NCBI RefSeq assembly: GCF_900107925.1
Contig: NZ_FNUJ01000010.1
Span: forward strand, 1 to 64,000
Reading direction: 5' to 3'
Source: Amycolatopsis pretoriensis
GTDB lineage: Bacteria; Actinomycetota; Actinomycetes; Mycobacteriales; Pseudonocardiaceae
DNA length: 64,000 nt
Made by a program: the position numbers and the translations under genes. Positions 25,893 through 32,714 of the stretch are shown in pieces. The notes under the pieces were generated by a model. It was not told where the DNA came from. It searched no databases and was given only the letters and a program-made list of their open reading frames with translations. How positions within the stretch are numbered: the first letter of the stretch is position 1; the number at the start of each line of letters is the position of its first letter.

Positions 25893-27673
25893 GCCGAAAG
25901 CTCCCGCCGCTTCCGCCCGGCGATCGTGCCGAGCTCGCCCGCGCGCTGGTGCAGCCCGGCCAGGCGGTCGATCTCCCGGCGGATGTGCCCGGTCTTGCGC
26001 TCGCGCTCGGCCGAGCCGGCCATGATCGTCTCGCGTTCGCGCGTCAGCTCGTCCGCGAGGTCCTCGGCCAGACCGGTGAAGTGGTCGCGCAGCCGCCGCT
26101 GCACGACGCGGATCGCGTCGCGGCTTTCCTTGCTGAAGCGCAGGAACACGTCGTCGACGTGCCGTTGCGCGGCCTGCTTGGCGACGGCTTGGCGCCGCTG
26201 CAGCCGCATCCCGCCCTCGTCGCGGATCGTCTTCACCGCGAACGCCGCGCCGGCGCTGATCGACACGGGGTTGATCAGCGGCAGGCCCAGCCACGGGAGG
26301 CTGGTCACCAGCCCGAACATCAGCACGCCGCCGTAGGAGCCGCGCAGGCCGGTGAAGGCCTGCTGGCCGATCTTGAACTTCTCGATCTTCGGCCGCCGGA
26401 CGTCGTCGAGGCTTTCCACGCCCGAGCCGTCGAGCGGCAGGTCGGGCAGCGCGTGGTCGTACTGCGCGCCGAAGCACGCCGCGACCGCCTGCGCGGTCCA
26501 CTGCGCCCGTTCGGTCAACCACGCGTAGTTCGTCTCGATCGCTTCCGCCAGCGCGTTGTCCAGCCACGGCGCGAACTCGTCCCAGACCTTCGCCGGATCG
26601 CCCTCGTCGAAGGTCTGGTCGATGGTGTTGACGATCTTGCGCGTGCGTTCGCGCAGGTCGTACTCGACGTCCCCCATCAGGTCGGTGACTTCGTCGGAAA
26701 GCAGGTTCTGCCACCGGGTGTTCTGCCGGCGCAGGTCGTCGGCCCGGCGTTGCGCGCGCTGCAGCAGCGCGGCCTGGCCGAGCCCGGCGTCCTGGGCGGC
26801 TGTGTCAATGCGGTCGCGCAGCGACTCGACGAGTTCCGCGGCGGCGGCCCGGATGCCGACGGCGGCGAGCAGCGCGCGGGACTGCTCCGGCGGGCGCGCG
26901 GCCTGTTCGGCGATCCAGGTGAGCAGTTCGGGGAAGCCCGAGCGCGCGTTGAGTTCGGCGTCGCCCGCCTTCGCGGCGGCTTGGCGCACGACGGCCGAAA
27001 CCGGCAGGACCGGCGCGTCGATGCCGGCCTCGGCGAGCATCCCGCGGTTGCGTTCGGCGACCGCGCGCCACCCGGGGGAGGCGTCGATCTTGGTGAGCGC
27101 CAGCACGACGTGCGGGCACCACGTGCGCACGTGCCGGGCGAGCGCGAGTTCGGCCGCGCTCAGCGGCGCGGTCGCGTCGGAGACGAGGATCACGGCGTCG
27201 GCTTCGGCGAGCAGGTCGAGCGCGGCGGCGGTGCGCGGCGAGCGCGGGTCGCCGACCGGCGGGGTGTCGACCAGGACGAGCCCGGCGGACAGCAGTTCCC
27301 GCGGCACGCCGACCTCGACGCGGCTGAGCGTGCCGGCGGGCCGGGCGCCGAGCTCACCGCTGAGCCGTTCGACCGCGACGGGGGTCCGTTCGCGGGAGCG
27401 GCCGACCAGGGTGGCGGCGGGTTCGGCGGCGTAGCCGATTTCGGTGGGGACCTCGGGGGTCGCGGCGTCGCCGACGGCGCACACGGGCGCGTTCAGCACC
27501 GCGTTGAGCAGGTATCCCTTGCCCTGTTTGGGGAAGCCGAGCACGCCGAGGCGGATCTGCCCCTCGGGGGCGTCTCGACGTCTGCGGAGGCGCTCGGCGA
27601 GATCGGCGCGGCCGTGGGTGCGGCACGCGTCCAGCGTCTCGTTGAGCACTTCGAGCCAAGCCGGTGCGGTCAC
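25889..27673 (-). CDS. Dynamin-like/IniA-like GTPase with altered P-loop
   Basis: 594 residues from the GTG 27673. GTPase domain with DxxG in LVLVDTPPVGDP and the guanine-specificity motif LALTKIDASP. The P-loop reads GFPKQGKG (residues 46-53): the Ser/Thr that should follow the lysine and coordinate magnesium is glycine, which may weaken hydrolysis. A long helical stalk follows, then two hydrophobic segments (GVLMFGLVTSLPWLGLPLI and NPVSISAGAAFAV) that could insert into a membrane, and a charged coiled-coil tail. In mycobacteria IniA remodels the plasma membrane and is induced by isoniazid and other cell-wall inhibitors. Confidence 0.85.
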   Translation of the reverse strand: MTAPAWLEVLNETLDACRTHGRADLAERLRRRRDAPEGQIRLGVLGFPKQGKGYLLNAVLNAPVCAVGDAATPEVPTEIGYAAEPAATLVGRSRERTPVAVERLSGELGARPAGTLSRVEVGVPRELLSAGLVLVDTPPVGDPRSPRTAAALDLLAEADAVILVSDATAPLSAAELALARHVRTWCPHVVLALTKIDASPGWRAVAERNRGMLAEAGIDAPVLPVSAVVRQAAAKAGDAELNARSGFPELLTWIAEQAARPPEQSRALLAAVGIRAAAAELVESLRDRIDTAAQDAGLGQAALLQRAQRRADDLRRQNTRWQNLLSDEVTDLMGDVEYDLRERTRKIVNTIDQTFDEGDPAKVWDEFAPWLDNALAEAIETNYAWLTERAQWTAQAVAACFGAQYDHALPDLPLDGSGVESLDDVRRPKIEKFKIGQQAFTGLRGSYGGVLMFGLVTSLPWLGLPLINPVSISAGAAFAVKTIRDEGGMRLQRRQAVAKQAAQRHVDDVFLRFSKESRDAIRVVQRRLRDHFTGLAEDLADELTRERETIMAGSAERERKTGHIRREIDRLAGLHQRAGELGTIAGRKRRELSA

Positions 27674-27714
27674 AGCGGACGAGTGTCCACGGTTTGCTCC
27701 CCGTGTGCACACCG

Positions 27715-27757
27715 GGTGCCCGTCCCGCGGCTGCACCCAGACCGCGGGACGGGCACC
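27715..27757 (-). promoter_or_regulatory. Perfect 16-bp hairpin between iniB-like and iniA-like genes
   Basis: GGTGCCCGTCCCGCGG (27715-27730) pairs perfectly with its inverted copy at 27742-27757 across an 11-base loop; three further pairs form past a single bulged base. It lies 17 bases after the IniB-like stop and 42 bases before the IniA-like GTG. No T-run follows, so it is more likely an attenuator or an RNA-stability element limiting GTPase expression relative to IniB than a full terminator. Confidence 0.7.
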
Positions 27758-27774
27758 GGTGACCGGTTCGGGAA

Positions 27775-28755
27775 TCAGTGCCCGAGGTGGATGTCGTTCG
27801 ACGCGATGTCACCGATGTGCAGGTTGCCCAGCGCGTTGTGGCTGACGTCCGCCACGTCGGAGACCACGTCGTGGACGGCCGCACCGGCGTGGTTGCCGCT
27901 GGCGATGTCGCCGACGGCACCCGCGACGTTGTGGTCCACGTTGATGCCGGTGGCGTTCGTCACGACACCGGTGACGTCGCCGACGTTGTGCGTGATCTCG
28001 CCGGTGACGTGCTTCACGTCGAGGTCGGCGGCACCGTTGATGATGCCGGTGAAGTCGCCGACGTGGCCGGTGAGGTTGTTCACCGAGCCGGTCAGGTCAC
28101 CGGTGTGCGAAACGACCTCGTTGACCGGGCCGGACGCGGCGCCGAGCACCTCGGTGCCGATGGTGTGCGCGGTGCCCACGGCACCGACGACCGGCTGCTC
28201 GGCCAGCGTGGTGAGCGGCGCGATCTGGTTGGCGTCGGTCAGGTACGCCGGCGCGGCGGTCAGGTTGGTCAGCGCGGCCGAGTCGAGGCCGCTCGCCAGG
28301 TCGCCGCCGATGATCACGCTGGTCACGTTGCCCGCGAGGGCGGTGACGTTGCCGGCGTTGGTGATGTCGTTGACGCCCGGGACGGCCGGCAGGCCGAGGT
28401 CGCCGACGGCCGGCAGCTCGCCGAGGTCGCCGAGGCCCGGCAGCTCCGGGGCGGCCGGCAGGCCGAGGCCCGCGGTGAGGGCGGTGAGCTGGTCGATCGC
28501 GCCCTGGATGCCGGGGGCGTCGGTGCCGACCGGCAGCACGTCGCCGAGGCCGGGGAGGCCACCGACGGCCGGGAGGCTGTCGACCGGGACGAAGTCGAGC
28601 ACCAGCGGGATGACCTCGTGCACGTCGGCGGCGCTGACGTCGCCGAGACCGGCGGCGGCGAGGACGCCCTGCGGGTCCGTCCCGAAGGCCGCGAGGGCGG
28701 TCGGGTCGTTGAGCAGGTTCAGAGCGAAGTCGTGCAACGTCTGCACGGAGTCCAT
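27775..28755 (-). CDS. IniB-like protein (IniB N-terminal domain, Val/Gly/Asp-rich repeats)
   Basis: 326 residues, ATG with AGGAGAAA upstream. Residues 1-55 (TLHDFALNLLNDPTALAAF, then DPQGVLAAAGLGDVSAADV) match the IniB N-terminal domain common in actinobacteria. The rest is a low-complexity, valine/glycine/aspartate-rich chain with short periodic units such as VTGVV, GDVTG and NNLTG, lacking cysteine, as expected for a fibrous or loosely folded beta-rich protein. No signal peptide or membrane helix. In mycobacteria iniB leads the iniBAC operon; the biochemical role of IniB is unknown. Confidence 0.8.
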   Translation of the reverse strand: MDSVQTLHDFALNLLNDPTALAAFGTDPQGVLAAAGLGDVSAADVHEVIPLVLDFVPVDSLPAVGGLPGLGDVLPVGTDAPGIQGAIDQLTALTAGLGLPAAPELPGLGDLGELPAVGDLGLPAVPGVNDITNAGNVTALAGNVTSVIIGGDLASGLDSAALTNLTAAPAYLTDANQIAPLTTLAEQPVVGAVGTAHTIGTEVLGAASGPVNEVVSHTGDLTGSVNNLTGHVGDFTGIINGAADLDVKHVTGEITHNVGDVTGVVTNATGINVDHNVAGAVGDIASGNHAGAAVHDVVSDVADVSHNALGNLHIGDIASNDIHLGH

Positions 28756-29057
28756 GGGGATTTCTCCTGGTCCGGTGGTTCGGGGGACAGCATCGGCCGC
28801 AGGGACCGCTGCTCCGACATCAAGCTAGGGATCCGGTCCCCCCACGCACATCGGGGATCACTCCGAGTCGCGGGCCAGTCAGCCGATAGGGGATCGATAT
28901 GTCATCGTTAGGGAGTTAGGGGCTCATCCGAGACGCACTCAGTTGGGTTAAATCCCTCCAACCACTTGCTTGACTAACCCGTTTGGGTGAGGATGCCCCG
29001 AGCCCTAGGGGGATTCCGCGCCCCCGATCGGCCCCGCGAGGTGAGGAGGAAGCGCCG
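28756..29057. promoter_or_regulatory. Divergent control region of the ini-like locus
   Basis: A 302-base gap between the leftward iniBAC-like operon and the rightward Hsp70-like/IniR-like pair. GGGTTA (28945-28950) and TAACCC (28975-28980) form a spaced inverted repeat, with GTTGG and CCAAC nested around 28943-28962 and TTGACT (28970-28975) as a possible -35. The LuxR-type activator encoded at 30185 probably binds here. The rightward start is set by GAGGAGGAAG (29044-29052). Confidence 0.45.
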
Positions 29058-30188
29058 TTGTCCTACGTCCTCGGGATCGATGTGGCACAGGGGCGGACCC
29101 ACGCCGCGACCTGCCGACGTCAAGGCCCCGGCTGGGCCGAGCCCGAACCCCTCTGGCTGGGCGAACGGACCCCGGCCGCCGCGTCCGCGCTGTTCCTGGA
29201 CGACGAGGGGTACCTGCTGACGGGCGACGCCGCCGCGCAGGCGGGCGCCCGGGTGCCGTCCCGGCTGCTCACCGGCTTTCACCGGCGGATCGGCGACGAC
29301 GTGCCGATGCTCGTCGAAGGCGAGCCGTTCCCGCCCGAGACGCTGACCACCGTGCTCGTCGAAGGCATCGCCGAGCACGCCGCGAACCTGTTCGGCGGCC
29401 CCCCGCGGCACCTCGTGCTGACCCACCCGGGCGACTGGGGCGCCTACCGCCGCGACGTGCTGCGCCGCGCCCTGGCCGAAGCCGGGTTCACCGCGGTCAC
29501 GCTGGTCCCCGGCTCGGTCGCCGCGCTCGGCGCGCACCTGCCCGTCCCCGGTCCCGGCGCGCAGTTCGCCGGGGTGTGCGAGTTCGGCGCCGACGGCGTG
29601 ACCGTCACGCTGGCCACGGCCAGCGGCGCGAGCGGGTGGCAGCCCGCCTCCAGTGCCGAGGGTGTCGCCCCGGCCGCGGCGCTCAGCACGCTGTTCGCCC
29701 TCGCCGGCGCGGCTTCGGCGTCCCCCAGGGGGCTCGCCGGCGTGGTGTTCTGCGGTGACGTCCCGCCGCACGCGCTGCCGGCCCGCCCGCCGTGCCCGGT
29801 GTTCGCGGGACCGGTTCCGCCGGCGGCCACCGCGCTCGGCGCGGCCGCCCTCGCGGCGCTGCGCGCGGACCACCGCGGTGCCCCGCACGAACCCCCCGCC
29901 GTCGAGACCACCCTGCTCCCCCAGGTGGACACGCTCGGTGACCTCGGCGAGCGGCCGCCCCGGCCGCCGGTCGACATCACGCCGTTCGAACTGCCCGAGC
30001 GCGCCACCCCGCTGAACCTGTTCCGGCGGCGGCGCCCCCTCGCCGCCGCGGTCCTCGTGCTCGCCGCGGCCGTCTCGGCGGTCGTGATCACCCTCACCGC
30101 CCGCGAAGCCACCGCGGGCCCCGACCCGTCCCCCGCCCCGAGCCACTGCGCCCGCCCCGGCGCCCCCTCCGGTGAAGGTCACTGTTGA
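29058..30188 (+). CDS. Hsp70-like ATPase-domain protein with C-terminal membrane anchor
   Basis: 376 residues from a TTG start (29058), chosen because GAGGAGGAAG ends five bases before it and the protein then opens with SYVLGIDVAQGRTHAAT, the phosphate-1 motif of actin/Hsp70 ATPases. PRHLVLTHPGDWGAYRRDVLRRAL followed by TLVPGSVAAL are typical of the DnaK nucleotide domain. There is no peptide-binding domain; instead a Pro-rich linker and one membrane helix (LAAAVLVLAAAVSAVVITLTA, about residue 330) end the protein. It is coupled to the IniR-like gene by a TTGA overlap and is divergent from iniBAC-like genes, so a role in sensing or signalling for that locus is inferred. Confidence 0.8.
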   Translation: MSYVLGIDVAQGRTHAATCRRQGPGWAEPEPLWLGERTPAAASALFLDDEGYLLTGDAAAQAGARVPSRLLTGFHRRIGDDVPMLVEGEPFPPETLTTVLVEGIAEHAANLFGGPPRHLVLTHPGDWGAYRRDVLRRALAEAGFTAVTLVPGSVAALGAHLPVPGPGAQFAGVCEFGADGVTVTLATASGASGWQPASSAEGVAPAAALSTLFALAGAASASPRGLAGVVFCGDVPPHALPARPPCPVFAGPVPPAATALGAAALAALRADHRGAPHEPPAVETTLLPQVDTLGDLGERPPRPPVDITPFELPERATPLNLFRRRRPLAAAVLVLAAAVSAVVITLTAREATAGPDPSPAPSHCARPGAPSGEGHC

Positions 30189-32587
30189 ACACTCTGCTCA
30201 CGCAGGTCTCCCCGCTCGTCCCCGTGCACCCGGCCGCCCGGCAGCTGCTCGACCAGGTCACGGCCGCCCCGGCCACGCCGCTGCGGCTCGCCGTCGTCGC
30301 GCCCGGCGGCTACGGCAAGAGCGTGCTGCTCGCCGCGCTCGACCGCTGCTACCGCGAAGCCGGCGTCGAGGCCCTGCTCGTCGACGACGCCGACCGGCTG
30401 GCCCCCGACCAGCTCGAGGAACTGCTCACCGGCGCCGACGGCCCGATCGTCGTCGCGCACCGGCCGGCCCCGGTGTCGGCCGCCTGGACGTTGCTGCAGC
30501 TCGGCCCGCTCGGCGTCGACGACGTCGCCCAGTTGATGACGGCCGTGACGGGCCGGCCCGCCGACCCCGCCGCCGCGGCCGAGCTGCACGCGCGCAGCGG
30601 CGGCGTCCCGCGGCTGGCCGAGCGGGCGCTGCTCGGGCGCCTGGAGGACTTCCGGCCGGAGCTCGACGAGCTCGACGACGACGTCCTGCGCTACCTGATC
30701 GCGGCCGAAGCCGGGGCGGGGCGCAACCTCGACCTGCTGTGCGCGCTGCTGGACCGCGGCCCCGACCGGCTGCCCGCGATCGTCGACGCCGCCCGCTCGA
30801 CCGGCCTGCTCGGGCCGGACGACTCGCTGCCGCCGCTGGCCGCGGCCGCCGTCCGCGACTTCGGGCCGCCCGCGCGCCGGCTGACGACCGTGCAGCGGCT
30901 CGTCGAGCTGCAGCTGGCGAACGGCCTGCCGGTGCTCGACCTGGCGCGGTCGCTGCTCGGCACGGGCAGCTCGGGCGCGTCCGCCGCCGCCGCGTTCGCC
31001 GCCGCGGCCGCCGAAGCCCTGCCGTCGGACGCCCGGCTGGCGACGCGCTTGTTCGAAGCGGCCGCCGAGGCGGGCGACCGTTCTTCCGCCGTCACGACGG
31101 GCTGGGCGCGCGCGACGGCGTTGTCGGGCGACCTCGACACGGCGTTGCGCCTCGGCGACGGCATGCTCGGCGACCCGGACGCCGAAACCCGCGCGGCCGG
31201 CGCGGCGATCGCGGCGACCGTGCTGGCCCACCGCGGTGAGCTGGCCCGCAGCGCGGAGCTCTACCACTGGGCGTCCCGCACCTCCCCGGCCGGCGCGGGG
31301 GCCTGGGCCGGGGCCGACGCCTTCGCGGCCATCGCCCTGGTCGGCACCGGCGACCAGGCCGGCGCCCAGCGGCTCCTCGACTCCCCCGCCCCTGGCGTGG
31401 CGCCGACGCTGTTCGCCGGCGCGGCCACCCGGATGGCCCGCGGCATCGCCGATTCGGTGGCCGGCTGCGCGACGGAGACGTTGTCGACGCTGCTCGGCGC
31501 GGCGGCGATGCTGGAACCGGCGCTGGGCGGCACGCTGCTGCCGGACAGCCCGGCGGCACTGGCCGCCCTCGCGGCGCTGCACACCGGCGAGCTGTCGCTG
31601 GCGGAGTCGGTGCTGACGCGCGCCCTCGACGGCGGCATCGGCGGCGACCTCCTGGCGGTCCGCCACCGGCTGTTGCTCGGCTGGGTGGCGATGACGGCGG
31701 GCGACCTCGCGACGGCCGCCGAGCACCGCGACGCCGTGGCCGGGCGGACCCTCGAAGCCCGCGACGAGCTGTTCTTCGCGACGCTGGAACTCGGCCTGGC
31801 GCGGCGCGCGAGTGACCTCGTCGGGCTGCAGCGGTCGTGGAACCGCGCGTACCAGGCATCGATGCGCCAGCAGACGGACCTGTTCGGCCTGCTGCCCTTG
31901 GGCGAGCTGGCGATCGCGGCGGCCCGAACAGGGGCGTTCGCGAAGATTTCGGGCCAGCTGGAACGCGCTCACGCGTTGCTGGCCCGGCTCGGCGAGCCTC
32001 CACTGTGGACGGTCACGCTGGTGTGGCACGAGCTGCACGCGGCGATCACGCTGGAGGACGCGGAATCGGCGAAGGCGCACCTGGCGACGTTGACGACGCA
32101 CGCGCACTGCGGCCGCCACCCGAGCGCGCTGGCGACGGCGGCCCGGTGCTGGCTGTCGGTGCTGGGCGGCCAGTTCGACCCGGACACAATTTCCGCTGCG
32201 GCGGCGGAGATGCACGACCTGGGCCTGCGCTGGGACGCGGCGCGCCTGGCGGGCCAGGCGGCGATCCGCACGTCCGACCGCAAGGCGATGGTCCAGCTGC
32301 TGGAGGCGGCCCGCCAGTTCCAGGGAACAGCGGCCCGCCGCGAACCGGGGACGACGGAACCCGCGGCGGCGGGGACCGGGCTGGCGGCGCTGAGCGAGCG
32401 CGAGCTGGAGGTGGCCCGGCTGGTCGTCGAAGGGCTGACGTACAAGCAGGCCGGATCGAAGCTGTTCATCTCGGGCAAGACGGTCGAGCACCACATGGCC
32501 CGCATCCGCGGGAAGCTGGGGGCGTCGGACCGGCGAGAGCTGCTCGCGACGCTGCGAGAGCTGCTTTCGCGGCCGGACGCCCCCTAA
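30185..32587 (+). CDS. LuxR-family ATPase regulator, IniR-like
   Basis: 800 residues from a TTG start overlapping the upstream stop codon (TTGA). N-terminal STAND-type ATPase with Walker A VVAPGGYGKSVLLAAL and a Walker B-like ALLVDDADRL, a long alpha-helical repeat region, and a C-terminal LuxR HTH: LSERELEVARLVVEGLTYKQ, then SGKTVEHHMARIRGKLGASD. Size and architecture match M. tuberculosis Rv0339c (IniR), the activator of iniBAC that responds to free trehalose. Genomic position beside iniBAC-like genes makes that assignment likely. Whether trehalose is the signal here is not testable by eye. Confidence 0.85.
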   Translation: MNTLLTQVSPLVPVHPAARQLLDQVTAAPATPLRLAVVAPGGYGKSVLLAALDRCYREAGVEALLVDDADRLAPDQLEELLTGADGPIVVAHRPAPVSAAWTLLQLGPLGVDDVAQLMTAVTGRPADPAAAAELHARSGGVPRLAERALLGRLEDFRPELDELDDDVLRYLIAAEAGAGRNLDLLCALLDRGPDRLPAIVDAARSTGLLGPDDSLPPLAAAAVRDFGPPARRLTTVQRLVELQLANGLPVLDLARSLLGTGSSGASAAAAFAAAAAEALPSDARLATRLFEAAAEAGDRSSAVTTGWARATALSGDLDTALRLGDGMLGDPDAETRAAGAAIAATVLAHRGELARSAELYHWASRTSPAGAGAWAGADAFAAIALVGTGDQAGAQRLLDSPAPGVAPTLFAGAATRMARGIADSVAGCATETLSTLLGAAAMLEPALGGTLLPDSPAALAALAALHTGELSLAESVLTRALDGGIGGDLLAVRHRLLLGWVAMTAGDLATAAEHRDAVAGRTLEARDELFFATLELGLARRASDLVGLQRSWNRAYQASMRQQTDLFGLLPLGELAIAAARTGAFAKISGQLERAHALLARLGEPPLWTVTLVWHELHAAITLEDAESAKAHLATLTTHAHCGRHPSALATAARCWLSVLGGQFDPDTISAAAAEMHDLGLRWDAARLAGQAAIRTSDRKAMVQLLEAARQFQGTAARREPGTTEPAAAGTGLAALSERELEVARLVVEGLTYKQAGSKLFISGKTVEHHMARIRGKLGASDRRELLATLRELLSRPDAP

Positions 32588-32591
32588 CGCA

Positions 32592-32612
32592 GCCCCCACC
32601 CTCCCTGGGGGC
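32592..32612 (+). terminator. Hairpin after the IniR-like gene
   Basis: GCCCCCA (32592-32598) pairs with TGGGGGC (32606-32612) across seven bases, just after the stop codon at 32585-32587. No T-run follows, so the terminator call is moderate. Confidence 0.5.
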
Positions 32613-32714
32613 CGGCCCCGCTTCCAGCGTATCGGGGGCGCCCGACGAAATGGTCGTGAAGACCGGTGGTGGGGCCGCTTTGTCCACATCACGGCCGACC
32701 TGTGGATCGCTCCC

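Noticed and set aside
25949..28828. A 959-codon open frame on the plus strand
   Set aside because: Antisense to the iniA- and iniB-like genes; composition is that of a shadow frame and it spans two well-supported genes.
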